Shown here in pieces: positions 55,001 to 63,560 of a stretch of DNA of 64,000 bases. How positions within the stretch are numbered: the first letter of the stretch is position 1; each line of letters starts with the position of its first letter. Location of the stretch: assembly GCF_947172395.1 (NCBI RefSeq), contig NC_069087.1, positions 11,799,107-11,863,106 on the forward strand. The letters run 5' to 3'. The position numbers were made by a program, and so were the translations under genes. Source of the DNA: Bicyclus anynana. Lineage: Eukaryota; Arthropoda; Insecta; Lepidoptera; Nymphalidae. Under the pieces are notes generated by a model. The model was not told where the DNA came from. It was given only the letters and a program-made list of their open reading frames with translations, and did no database searches.

Positions 55001-56886
55001 GTACCTACCTACTTACATGTAAATTATGTATACTTATAACAAAACTGTAACAGGTCAAATTCTGTATTTTGAACAATATTGAAATGGTTTTTTGGAGGGC
55101 ATTATTTTATAATCGATACTGAAGCCAAAATATTTATTTTTATCTGTCTGTCTATTTAATAATTCAAATGAAACTTGGCACGACTTGAGAGAGTAATACG
55201 AAAAAGTTATTGTCACGAAAGTAAAATCAGAAGGGGGTAAAATATAGGTTGAAATTCTGTGAAGAAAGTCCTTCATTTTTCAAGTTACATTTGTGAAAAT
55301 TGGTACTACCAGAAAATATTCAAAACAATGTAGTTCAAAATTTTTTTAATTACCATATTACGGTAAAAAGAGAGAGTACGAAACAGTCCGGAGAATTCTC
55401 AGGTATTCGCGAAATCGCAATGAGGCGAGATTGACGCATGTAGGTTTATAGGTTAGTGTGGATGGATTATTAAATATTGATTTTAATTTTAGGTGCCAGA
55501 GAGAGTCCGCGCAATGAACTCCTCAGTCAGACTCCTCCTCATAGTCCGAGAGCCAGTGACTCGCGCGATATCCGACTACACTCAGCTACGTAGTCGAGCG
55601 ACGCCGTCGGCCCCAGCGGTATCGCTAGTCGGGCACCCACTGCCTGATGCTGCGAAACCATTCGAACATCTCGCGTTAGCGCCGGATGGTTCCATCAATA
55701 TCGCCTATAGGTAACATTTATAACAATGTTTATTTTACTTTATACGACTCCTATGCCCATGGCTGTTCGGACTGTAGTGATATTATTCTTTAAGGTTTTG
55801 TTGTAGCTCGACTATTTAACACGACACGACGATGCAGAGCGAGCATGTCCTCTGGGCTATCATGGCTCTTAAAGTTATCACTTGAATATATTTTTACGGC
55901 TTGAATAAATTGTCGCAGGCCAATTGCCATATCTCTGTACCACGCGTACTTCCACCGCTGGCTGGAGGTGTTTCCCCGGGAACAGATCCTGGTGGTCAAC
56001 GGTGACCAGCTGATAGAAGATCCGGTGCCGCAGTTGCGAAGAATCGAGAAGTTTCTAGGACTTGAGCATAAAATTGGTAAGCACCTCTATAGATGGAGTA
56101 AATATTATTTGATGAAACTTGAAATTGAAATAATTGCATTTCTAAGCTATTCAGATTACATGAAAAGATTTGTTGAACAGATTTTTCACAAAAATATCTT
56201 TATACATAAACGGTCATATTTATAAACATGGATTCTGAATAATACCTCAATTTTTTCAAACTGAAGTGAAGTCACAGAAAACATATGCACAAAGAAGTGA
56301 TTAGGTCCTTTGAAGACAATCTTGTTCTATTTTTATAACAAAGGGCCATACAGTTGAGATTCTTTATGTTTAAAAGGGAAGAAGTTCAAAAACTACCAAC
56401 CCATTTTAAAACAAAAAATATTATCTCGTACAATGAGCAAGGTTCTTAATAATTTCAATAAATATTCGACCCCAGTGAAACCGTAGATATCTATCTAGTT
56501 TCTTCCTTTGTTTTGGTTATTTATTTTAATATTTTAACTTTAGTATTTCGTTTAGTAAAAAGAAAATTACCAACAACACCCAGACCGCTTGACATCGTTC
56601 CCGTTACAACAAAATTACATTTTAAGCCGACCTGAAGCAATTACAGTTCTACTTTTTTACAATGCCGTTTTTAACGACAGGAAGAAAAAACTTCTACTTC
56701 AACGAAACTAAAGGATTCTACTGCTTGCGTAACGACACCACGGACAAGTGTTTGCGGGAAACAAAAGGGCGCAAGCACCCTCGAGTAGACCCCGCAGTCG
56801 TCACTAAATTAAGGAAGTTTTTTGTACAGCACAACCAACGGTTCTACGATCTAATCGGAGAAGATCTCGGCTGGCCCGAGGATTGA
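42860..56886 (+). CDS. Hs3st-A: Heparan sulfate glucosamine 3-O-sulfotransferase (HS3ST5 / Hs3st-A type), six exons, 5-prime end missing
   Basis: Type II Golgi enzyme that moves sulfate from PAPS to the 3-OH of glucosamine in heparan sulfate. The join 42860-43028, 52156-52299, 52989-53204, 55493-55710, 55919-56076, 56681-56886 keeps frame with GT/AG at every boundary and gives about 369 residues. In order: membrane anchor, basic stem, PAPS 5-prime-phosphosulfate loop (GVRKCGTRALLEML), catalytic EVHFFD, ITIEKSPSYF, 3-prime-phosphate loop (VREPVTRAISDYTQ), then a C-terminal FYCLR...KCLRETKGRKHP segment with the two disulfide cysteines. The C-terminal half resembles vertebrate HS3ST5 most closely (VDPAVVTKLRKFF, GWP near the end). 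Length fits the family (about 346 in human HS3ST5). The first exon begins with one base of a split codon, so the start codon lies further upstream. The symbol follows the Drosophila HS3ST5-like gene and is an orthology guess; the enzyme class is secure. Confidence 0.93.
42906..44334 (+). repeat. Tandem array of about 11 copies of the membrane-anchor exon with its splice donor
   Basis: Units start at 42906, 43037, 43168, 43297, 43428, 43559, 43684, 43814, 43945, 44076 and 44207. Most are 131 bp; 43168 is 129, 43559 is 125 and 43684 is 130. Unit 1 is the real exon A. Each unit starts GACTGCGTGCTGGT (or close), encodes PKL...LLSVTLLSLFLTFHVLYDSALYSIQ or a relative, and ends in the donor region. 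CAA|GTAAGT is intact in units 1 and 4-9. Units 2 and 10 read AAATAAGT, unit 3 has lost the GT through a 2-bp deletion, and unit 11 ends in a diverged GTGAGT. Units 6 and 7 carry frameshifts; units 7 and 10 have a TAA near the end. No unit after the first has a conventional acceptor at its start. Confidence 0.93.
44335..45380. other. Intron 1 continued: AT-rich with one Helitron
   Basis: A reduced Helitron runs from about 44703 (TACTACTATTATAAAGATA) to CTAG at 44891-44894. ACCTGACCTGACCTGAC at 44602 is a three-unit pentamer. The rest is unique AT-rich sequence. Confidence 0.6.
45384..45846 (+). mobile_element. Helitron-like element with two nested, head-to-head SINE B pieces
   Basis: The Helitron starts ACTACCAATAATATAAAATTG and ends AGACATCAGCTAG. 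Inside, 45433-45655 is a reverse SINE B and 45656-45783 a forward SINE B. They meet at CTCCAACGAAAGGGGTG, with both 3-prime ends facing outwards. Confidence 0.82.
46452..46776 (-). mobile_element. tRNA-derived SINE, family B, full length
   Basis: A T run (46452-46459), body, then GGGGATCGAAACCAGGACC and GCGCCACGGAGGCCGTC. It lies in intron 1 of Hs3st-A, antisense. Confidence 0.9.
47230..47950. repeat. Diverged direct repeats of about 215 bp
   Basis: AAGATATTATGCAAGCCAGCAG at 47410 and AAGATATTATGCAAGCCAACAG at 47752 open two similar blocks. Both contain CCCAGCGTA(A/G)TGTTGTACCAACAGC and GTGCT(C/T)TCCGAGGCA. A shorter relative, TTGTACCAATAGCTTTACATG, lies near 47255. Confidence 0.75.
48397..48460 (+). 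mobile_element. tRNA-like SINE head
   Basis: GGCCTGGCGCAGTGATTATAA (A box-like) and GGGTTCGAATCCAGTC (B box). No acceptor stem pairing is visible. Confidence 0.55.
48480..48600. mobile_element. Helitron end scrap joined to SINE B scrap
   Basis: ACTAGTGGACACCCGCCACTTC is a reverse Helitron end. From 48518 CTCCTAATAAGTTAGATTC to AACTTGTAAAGAATAAAAAA is the end of SINE B. Confidence 0.7.
48661..48842 (-). mobile_element. Helitron-like element, second subfamily
   Basis: CACCCCGCGGTTTCACCCGC, GGAATACGGGGATAAACATAG, then AGAATCGATTCAGTAAATCTAG and TTTAATATTCGTATAGA. Confidence 0.72.
49384..49566 (-). mobile_element. tRNA-derived SINE, family A, truncated
   Basis: ATCAACCCATATTCGGCTGC to CGACACGTGTCATTTAG; the head is missing. 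Confidence 0.85.
49570..51296. other. Intron 1 continued: mostly unique AT-rich sequence
   Basis: CTACGCCGTAGAG with CATGCCGTAGAGGCGTAGAG near 49815-49868 forms short repeats related to 3310. GGCGCGCGGAAATTCCGCCGG near 51009 is a GC patch in AT-rich sequence. No exon is supported. Confidence 0.4.
51297..51599 (-). mobile_element. tRNA-derived SINE, family A, full length
   Basis: ATCAACCCATATTTGGCTCAC to CTAGGCTATCACGGCTC, preceded by a (CAT)n tail in reverse. Confidence 0.9.
51611..51790 (-). mobile_element. Decayed Helitron-like element
   Basis: ACTATTAGTAGCCTCGCCG, CTTGTAGTTCCCACTCCC and CAGTCCAGTAGTTTCAGGG keep the reverse order of family motifs, but the ends have decayed. Confidence 0.45.
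52156..52299 (+). CDS. Hs3st-A: Hs3st-A exon B: lumenal stem
   Basis: The acceptor is TTTCCACAG and the donor is CCCCAG|GTATAA. The exon is 144 bp (48 codons), phase 0 at both ends. It encodes a Ser/Ala-rich then strongly basic, Pro-rich stretch (KRLKAPRTPRPARRLPQ). That is typical of the poorly conserved stem between membrane anchor and sulfotransferase domain. The closing RRLPQ leads straight into ALIVGVRK of the next exon, as the LPK/LPQ does in HS3ST family proteins. Base composition is clearly GC-richer than the flanking introns. Confidence 0.85.
52989..53204 (+). CDS. Hs3st-A: Hs3st-A exon C: PAPS-binding loop and catalytic base
   Basis: The acceptor is TTGGACAG and the donor is CCCGAG|GTAAGT. 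The exon has 72 codons, phase 0 at both ends. It holds GVRKCGTRALLEMLYLHP, the loop that grips the 5-prime phosphosulfate of PAPS; EVHFFDRDENY with the family's catalytic Glu and His; and ITIEKSPSYF with the conserved Lys-Ser-Pro. The loop reads K-C-G-T-R where vertebrate HS3ST5 has K-G-G-T-R. All catalytic positions known from HS3ST structures look present. Confidence 0.95.
53530..53625. repeat. Hairpin repeat in intron 3 of Hs3st-A
   Basis: AGAGCCGTGGTCCCACCC faces GGTGCGACCACGGC...GGCTCT; a TACCTAC/GTAGGTA pair lies inside. Possibly a MITE remnant. Confidence 0.6.
54241..54348 (+). mobile_element. LINE scrap in intron 3 of Hs3st-A
   Basis: GAATGGCATACCATCCTAAA, then GGTGGTCACGACCCTCA and GAGGAATACGACTCACGGAG. 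Translated, it resembles the W-x-x-I...G-G-H-D-P end of RTE-like LINE proteins, with a stop. Confidence 0.45.
55085..55290 (+). mobile_element. Helitron-like interior fragment in intron 3 of Hs3st-A
   Basis: GGGCATTATTTTATAATCGATA, CAAATGAAACTTGGCACGAC and AAGGGGGTAAAATATAGG match the interior of the element at 8239. Termini are absent. Confidence 0.7.
55493..55710 (+). CDS. Hs3st-A: Hs3st-A exon D: 3-prime-phosphate-binding segment
   Basis: The acceptor is TTTTAATTTTAG and the donor is TATAG|GTAACA, leaving a split Arg codon. It starts VPERVRAMNSSVRLLLIVRE and runs through REPVTRAISDYTQ, whose Arg and Ser bind the 3-prime phosphate of PAPS. The later part (RSRATPSAPAVSLVGHPLPD) is a Pro/Ser-rich loop that looks longer than the matching part of HS3ST5 and is probably lineage-specific. 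NSS is a possible N-glycosylation site. Confidence 0.93.
55919..56076 (+). CDS. Hs3st-A: Hs3st-A exon E: core of the sulfotransferase fold
   Basis: The acceptor is AATTGTCGCAG and the donor is AATTG|GTAAGC. It completes the split Arg codon from exon D and ends one base into a Gly codon. It encodes PIAISLYHAYFHRWLEVFPR, EQILVVNGDQLIEDPVPQLR and IEKFLGLEHKIG. This is the typical HS3ST block W-L-x-x-F-P-x-E-Q followed by the V-x-G-D-x-L-I turn. The preceding intron is only 208 bp. Confidence 0.93.
56681..56886 (+). CDS. Hs3st-A: Hs3st-A exon F: C-terminus and stop
   Basis: The acceptor is TAACGACAG; the frame ends in TGA at 56884-56886. It encodes RKNFYFNETKGFYCLRNDTT, DKCLRETKGRKHPRVDP, AVVTKLRKFFVQHNQRFYDL and IGEDLGWPED. 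The two cysteines match the conserved disulfide of HS3ST enzymes, and KGRKHP lies in the substrate and PAPS contact region. NET and NDT are possible N-glycosylation sites. An in-frame ATG 19 bp upstream of the acceptor is intronic and is not a start. Confidence 0.94.
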
Positions 56887-58530
56887 GTTAACAGAATCTG
56901 ACTAGTTGACAGACTAATCCATCAACTGATCTGCTGAAAATGCAATCTTATGTGATCAAATACATATCAAAGTAAATGATACATATCAAAAAAAATTATC
57001 GTAGTGAATAAGATTTTTAAAAATGTTTATGTATACATTTTAGCGTATTCTAGCTTAAGGTAATTATTTAAGAGATTTACTAATTATTTATTTACATAAA
57101 GACGAGTGATTATTATTAATATTGTAGACGAATAATTTTAATGATTCGATGAAAAGAATTTCACGTTAGCCAATAATTTTGTTATAATGTTTGTTTAATT
57201 ATTCTGATAAATTCAGTTTTAAATTACGGGCAGTGCGTAAGAAAGGGAACAAAATGTAAAAATTAAATTGACAAAATGATTTAAAAATTTAATTCAACGG
57301 TTTTTTTTCTAGTATTATACAGACTAAATAGAATAAAATGACAGGCGACGTACTGATTTGATAAACCGACCCACTGAAACCCTGAGCAATATATTTTTTA
57401 TATATAACTAAGTATTGTGTGCTATCCTTATACAAAGTTGGTTAGATATACAGATATGAATTTTAATATTTGTGATCGTTTTGTTTTTAAGAAACCATTA
57501 ATTTTAGTGAATTTAAGAAAATAATTTTTAAGTAACCCTTAAATATACCTAGCCGTGGATGAATGGTGTACATTACATTATTAGCTTTCTCTTTTTAGAT
57601 GTAATTTTCGGTCGTGCGATGTGTCTTAATGTGTTTTATGTTCTTAGTGTTAGTGGATGTGATTTTTTCAAATCTTAGGAGAGATTTTTCATATTGTCCA
57701 GATTCGAGAGTGCTAATTTTAACGTAGTGATAATGTTGTTGAAATGTCTTCTTTAGAAATGAGCAGTTAGAACTAATACGAAACGAAATCTGTGTGTCTA
57801 TATATATGTCTATACTATTTCCCTTTATCCTATTTGAAAACTTCTTTAATGTGTGTGGGTTTCACGCTGTAGCATGTTTTGAAATTTTGAATATAAACAC
57901 GCTGATTTTATTAAACATTTTTAAAAATTAAACATTCGACGCGGGTTTTAGAAGTATTTCTATTTAAGTGTAACGTCCAAGACTGAAGAGTTAGTTGAAT
58001 AAGTCTAAGTGATACCTATTTAGCATAAAATGTCCATAGGTAAGACGCGAGATGGAAGAAAAGAGTCACAACCTAACCAAATACCGGTGGGTTAGGGTCA
58101 AAGTACACTTGATGACATTTTGTCGCGATTTTTAAATCAAATAAATCTAAAGAATATAGAAATATCTTTCAACGTGATATTTGTATAGTTTTCAGTTACA
58201 CGAATAATAAATAAATTCGTAATATGTATTACTTCAAGATTGTTTGAGGTGTACAAAATAGTTCACTGTAACTACCTACTTAGAAATTACTAGGATAGAT
58301 ATCCATAATACCTAAAACATATTGTATTTAATTTCAAAAATTAAGTATAGGCCCAAGGAACACAATTTATTTCAATGTTTGAGTGTTACCAGAGTAAAGA
58401 CTGTGGTGTTACATAACAGGAGTGTCTTATTACAGAAATAAAGGGATTTTCTTGAACTTTAAAATGTTACTGACCTTAAGAAAGTGTAATTTAAAAGTGT
58501 TATAAATCTCACTTGTCTGAGGAAGTTTTG
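56887..58530 (+). other. 3-prime UTR / downstream flank of Hs3st-A
   Basis: AT-rich sequence with no further coding potential and no repeat recognised until the SINE fragment at 58534. AATAAA hexamers stand at 57332, 58206, 58210 and 58437. The 58437 site is followed by a T-rich stretch and is a plausible poly(A) site, but the sequence alone does not choose among them. A further AATAAA near 61983, in a 3-prime-end-like setting, would mean a UTR of more than 5 kb. Confidence 0.4.
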
Positions 58531-58533
58531 ACG

Positions 58534-58660
58534 GCCTCCTTAGTGCACTGGTTTGCGCGATGGATTTGCAATACGGGGGCCCTGGGTTCGATTCCTAGCT
58601 TGGTTTTCTTAATTCATCTGTTAGGTGGGAGGCTTCGGCCGTGGCTAGTTACCATACTTT
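58534..58660 (+). mobile_element. tRNA-derived SINE, family B, head plus short body
   Basis: CGGCCTCCTTAGTGCACTGG, GGGTTCGATTCCTAGC, then GGTGGGAGGCTTCGGCCGTGG; cut off after GTTACCA. Confidence 0.82.
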
Positions 58661-59311
58661 AAGATAATTTGTTCGTTTCTTGTGTAAGTAAAATAATAAA
58701 TTTCTTTTACAAGTATTTTTTCTAACTAGTACATCGCTCGTAATAATCATAAATTGAGCATAAAAAATAAATGTCAATATCTTTTAAATGTCGATCCCAA
58801 ATTCGTCTGGATGTTGCTATAAAACACCACAATCGAAAGTAGTCCGTTAGGTAATATGAATGAATCAATGTGTGTATTGGCCCTAACCCGAGTACAGAAG
58901 GCACTCACTAAACGCTTTAGCGGGTAAAATTTTCAGTAGGAATTTTGCTTCCTAAATCCCGTTTTCACGATCAACGAATATTTATATGTTTTGTAATTCC
59001 GAATTTTGTGAACGTACCTTAAGAGCACGCATAATACGATACAAATGTGATTACATGATAGGTAACCTAAGATATCATAGTAGTATCTAACCTCGAGAAA
59101 ACGCTGCGTTTTGATGGTTACTGCTGAAGTTGAAGCTTTACCAAACTATTCAGGCTTTACCAACAATATTTTCAGCATGCGAGACGTGAGAAAATATTTT
59201 CTATTAAATATGTAAAATGTCTTTCCTCATAGAATATGACGAGTTGTAGAAGTTCGTTAGCGAAAAATATAAATTACATATAAAATGGAGGTCGGTCAAA
59301 AGTATTGAATA

Positions 59312-59372
59312 TAAAAAAACATTTATTTCAATTCAATTAAGCTTTACAAGCACTTTTGAAACATCAGGTTAT
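59312..59372 (-). mobile_element. LINE 3-prime UTR end
   Basis: AAACATTTATTTCAATTCAA, then AAGCTTTACAAGCACTTTTGA: the reverse of the LINE tail seen at 6718 and 8216. Confidence 0.6.
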
Positions 59373-59900
59373 ATCATTATTTATTGGTAAAAATAAAAGT
59401 CGTAAATAAAATGAAATTGAATGAAAATACACTTTAATGTACACCACAAAGAAACATACAATACAAAAAATTAATAAACAAAAATGCACAATAGGCGACT
59501 TTATCACTAAAAAGCGATCTCTTCCAGGTAACCTAACGAAGAAACTAATAATAAAAATTATAAAGATATAGGCTAGGGTGTACAGAAGTAATATACAAAA
59601 GGAAATAAAATTCACGCATAACAAAAGAAAATAGTACCTAATTAGTATTATTAAATACTACTACTAAAAATATCAACATATATAATATACAATAAGAGTC
59701 GTATTGTTCTAACAAAGATGCTTTGATTGTAACTCATCCAAATGGGGGATTTGGCGCTAATTGTTTAAAATTTTGAACATTAAAATAATATCCATGACGT
59801 ATAAGCTCAACTTCAGCAAGTAGCCTCCAACAAGAATATCAAGCATATCAATTTTTAATATTTACAATTAAGTTATAAATTATAGTTAGAACTCTAGTTT

Positions 59901-60151
59901 ATATTAATTGATTATGAAACACGGCTAAAACTCACGTGATATTACGTCGGAGTATGCCCGACTAGTTTCAACCCCTCTCCGCGCGCGCAATGCGTGCAGC
60001 AGCGCGTCGCGCAGCCGCTTCGCAGTTTGGATCGTGCCGCGATGCAAGAACCAGCTCATGACTAAGGGCCCCGTATGGGTTCGAAACTAGTCGGGCATAC
60101 TCCGACGTAATATCACGTGAGTTTTAGCCGTGTTTCATAATCAATTAATAT
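59901..60151. mobile_element. Perfect 69-bp inverted repeat with GC-rich loop
   Basis: 59901-59969 and 60083-60151 are exact reverse complements (ATATTAATTGATTATGAAAC ... CCCGACTAGTTTC). The 113-bp loop is CG-rich (CCGCGCGCGCAATGCG, GCGCGTCGCGCAGCCGC). AACTCTAGTTTAT stands at 59890 and 60182 and may mark a target-site duplication of a slightly larger unit. Confidence 0.95.
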
Positions 60152-60827
60152 GAATAACACTCACGATAGTTTAAATTCTAAAACTCTAGTTTATTTAGTT
60201 GTATCTTTTAAACTAAGTCTTTATTGGTTTAGATCTAATTAGTTGATAGATAATTTTAATCACTGTTAAATGTTGTGCACATTCATAAGTAGTTTTATCT
60301 AATTAGGGCAATAATTTTTATATTTAAATGATTTAGATACATGACAACAAAAATGTATATTTTCTCTAAATTTGTTACGTTTAATAATCCATCGAGAGGA
60401 TTTTAATATGTTTGATTGTAGGTGTCTGTGGTGGTTTGATGCGATATGAGTGATTTTAGTAGAAGATTCCAATTAGAATCAATCAGCACCCATCTGTTTA
60501 TTGGTTGAAAAGTGTTTTGAATAAAGTCAGGTATAGTCTGGTATATAAGGCTTAATGATATTTTTATTTCTCCAAACACAACGTACTATTCTTATAGTTT
60601 ACATGTATTATCATTTTTGCAGATAGCATGCATTAATATAACAAAATTTTAATTAGGAACAAGTTTTTAATAATGTACATAAGTTAATATTCAAAGTTAT
60701 TTACAGAGTAAGTTGGCTTAAAAAATCCTTATCAAACTATCATAATAGTTAGTAATGGTTAGGTAGTAACAGTTAGGTCATGTTTTATAGAAAATCAGTA
60801 AAAATCGCAATATATTTTTTAACATAC

Positions 60828-61122
60828 TAAAGGAGATGGTCCAAAATTGTATGGAGCCCAGGATTGTACCCTGGCGGAAATAAAACTAACCAAGAAATGC
60901 AACATGGTAATAATGGCGGATTGATGACGTTTTCAATGCAGTAGTCGATTTGACGTTTGCTGTCAACTGTCATTTCGTAGTTGCTTTATGGGCGCCATCT
61001 TGATATAACTCAAAGTATAGTTAGATTTATTCACTTATTTAGATTTTAATTAAATCCTTGTATTTTTTAAATTTTAATGATTCGGGGTACAAGAGCGGAT
61101 CTGAGATGGACCATCTCCTTTA
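60828..61122. mobile_element. MITE, 295 bp, 16-bp perfect terminal inverted repeats
   Basis: TAAAGGAGATGGTCCA (60828-60843) and TGGACCATCTCCTTTA (61107-61122). The interior is non-coding. Confidence 0.9.
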
Positions 61123-61268
61123 AGATAAAACACTTTTAATACAATTAACATATAGGTGAAGGTTGTTCCTAATGCGGATAGCCCTTTCATTCTGCACTAG
61201 ATCTTTTATAATATATTGTTATTGATAGTTTCCTACATCATATTTTACGTCATGTTCAAGTTTGAACG

Positions 61269-61679
61269 TATAGCCCCATTCACACGGCAGACCAGTTTTG
61301 CAGGACCGGCTTTTAACTGTCTCTTGCAAAACTGGACGCTGTATTAAATTGGCAGTTCAGTTTTGCAGGATCCAGTAAAAAACCATTTCTCCGCTTAAAA
61401 ACAGAGTCCAGCAAAAAAACGCACGCAGGAAGCCGCGTGAACACTGCTGTTGAAATATATGTGTAATTAAACGGGATCCCGCTTTTAACTGGACTACGGA
61501 TCCAGTTTCTAGTGACAAAACCGAATGGCACAGTTCGACCGGATCGGTTATTAGCAGGATCCCGCATGCGGGATGCTTCTATGAACGCTAGCATATAAAC
61601 AGATTCGCCATCAAATGGGATTCTGCAGAAAACGGGGTCCTGTCCTGGTCCTGGGCTGTCGTGTGAAAGGGGCGTTATA
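61269..61679. mobile_element. Inverted-repeat DNA transposon remnant, about 410 bp
   Basis: TATAGCCCCATTCACACGGC...CAG faces CTG...TCGTGTGAAAGGGGCGTTATA. The interior repeats AGTTTTGCAGGA(C/T)C and CGGGATCCCGC several times. The minus-strand open frame at 61313-61594 is not convincing. Confidence 0.75.
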
Positions 61680-62163
61680 GAACAAGAATTCGCTTGCGTA
61701 CTGCCGACAGCAGGCTAAGTAAATATAATAAATAGTCAATGTGTTATCGCTTATATAGTCCTCTATCGCATCTTACCTATGATGGAACACCACCCTAAAT
61801 CTCTCTTTGTTGAAGTATAGATATAATTTATTATTATTATCACCATGTATTTATTCTATAGTTTCGTTACCTATGCACTAAAAAAATTTTTAACAAAGTG
61901 TTTATTACTTGAATCTTCATGTTACATTTCCTTGTAAATATCTTCAGAAATTTCTTTCTATAAGTTAATTGTACTTGTCTTCAATAAAATAAATAAGAAA
62001 TCGGTTTTTTATTTAATCCTGTTATAACATTTACCAATCGTTGAAGATCGAACCCGAAGACTTTCAGGTTAAACTTCGGCGCCTTAACCCTAGAAATATT
62101 GGGACTTTGTTACAGACGAACGGTCTCAAAGATACTGTCATTTATTACATACTACGAGTATAT

Positions 62164-62569
62164 AAAGAATTAAAGGTTGTGGAACCAATTTTGAAAATTC
62201 TCTTACCACTAGAAAGCTACGTTATTTGTGAGTGTTCCGTTTTTACACGGGACTGGAAACTACATAGGTTAAACCTCGTGGCTAGTCACACTAATATTAT
62301 AAAGCCAAAAGTTTGTGCATGTGTGTGTGTATGCGTGTGTGAGCTGTAAGTATGATTGTTCATTTATTGCATTTCATCCAAATCGCTTCAGTAGCTGCGG
62401 CGCTCCTTTACGCTGCAGCTACTGAACCGATTTGGATGAAATTTAGAATGGAAGTAGGTTTTATTCTAGATTAACACATAGGCTACTTTTCATCCCGGAA
62501 AATACATGATTTCTGCGGGATTTGTGAAAAACCGAATTCCACGCGAACGATGTCGCGGGCGTTCGCTAG
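62164..62569 (+). mobile_element. Two Helitron-like pieces, second with an internal palindrome
   Basis: 62164-62275 is an interior of the second subfamily (GGAACCAATTTTGAAAATTC, GAAAGCTACGTTATTTG). 62288-62569 starts CACTAATATTATAAAGCC, has a (GT)n tract, and ends GTCGCGGGCGTTCGCTAG|T. A 32-bp palindrome arm pair (62371-62402, 62411-62442) sits inside. Confidence 0.78.
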
Positions 62570-62889
62570 TAATGTATAAAGTACAATAGTCACAGTATAC
62601 CTACAGTATATAAACAATCGCGTTGCTAAAGTTTGGTACGTACAAGTACGTCTACATTTAATCTGCCCATCAACGAAATTAAATTGAAATCCTCTGTGAA
62701 CGTTGGGCCTCTGACGATTATTTCTAAAACACCACGAAACGACCGAATTGCTGCGCTATTCTGTGTGAATTAATCGTGTCATGTAGCATTCATTGAATAC
62801 CCATTTAATTTACGTTCTCGTATAAATGTAAAGGTTCTTATTGTTTCCATATTTTTTTCCTGTACAGCTTTTCATTGTACGTCATCATC

Positions 62890-63207
62890 ATCATCAACCC
62901 ATATTCAGCTCACTGCTGAGCTCGAGTCTTCTCTCAGAATGAGAGGGGTTAGGCCAATAGTCCACCACGCTGGCCAAATGCAGATTGGCAGACTTCACAC
63001 ACGCAGAGAATTGAGAAAATTCTCTGGTATGCAGGTTTCCTCACGATGTTTTTCCTTCACCGTTTGAGACACGTGATATTTAATTTCTTAAAATGCACAC
63101 AACTGAAAAGTTGTGTGCATTTCATGCTTGCCCCGGACTGGATTCAAACCCATACCCCTCCGGAATCTGAGGAAAAGGTCATATCCACTGGGCTATCACG
63201 GCTCTCA
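62890..63207 (-). mobile_element. tRNA-derived SINE, family A, full length
   Basis: A (CAT)n tail, ATCAACCCATATTCAGCTCAC, body, head GGATTCAAACCCATACC and GGGCTATCACGGCT. Near 63098-63122 AACTGAAAAGTTGTGTGCATT has a small local duplication of the GTGCAT part. Confidence 0.9.
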
Positions 63208-63440
63208 AGGCACTCGTAGTCAATGAAAAAAAAATATGAACAATAAACCTACATCGAAACTTTAAAGTTTACAAATTGAACTCCAAGTGCTAATGGAAAA
63301 GCAGGCAAGTACTCCAAAATAGCGGACTGAGAAATAGATTTTCCTGAAAAGCGATCGCTTCTACCGACACAACATCAATCAAGACATTTGTTGCACCGAT
63401 TTGTTTGTAATGAACTTGCATGGAAGTTTCTGTAAAGGAA

Positions 63441-63560
63441 TCTATACTAATACTAATATTATAAGGCTGAAGAGTTTGTTTGTTTACTGTTACTGGTCTG
63501 ATTTGAAAAATAATTTCAGTGATAGCCCATTTATCGAGGAAGGCTATATTATATTTTCAA
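63441..63560 (+). mobile_element. Helitron-like fragment, third subfamily
   Basis: TCTATACTAATACTAATATTATA with GGCTGAAGAGTTTGTTTG, then TAGCCCATTTATCGAGGAAGG. It matches 42225-42390; the end is missing. Confidence 0.78.

Noticed and set aside
61313..61594. 93-codon minus-strand frame as a transposase remnant
   Set aside because: No catalytic motif or similarity I can name; it lies in the palindrome-rich interior of an inverted-repeat element.
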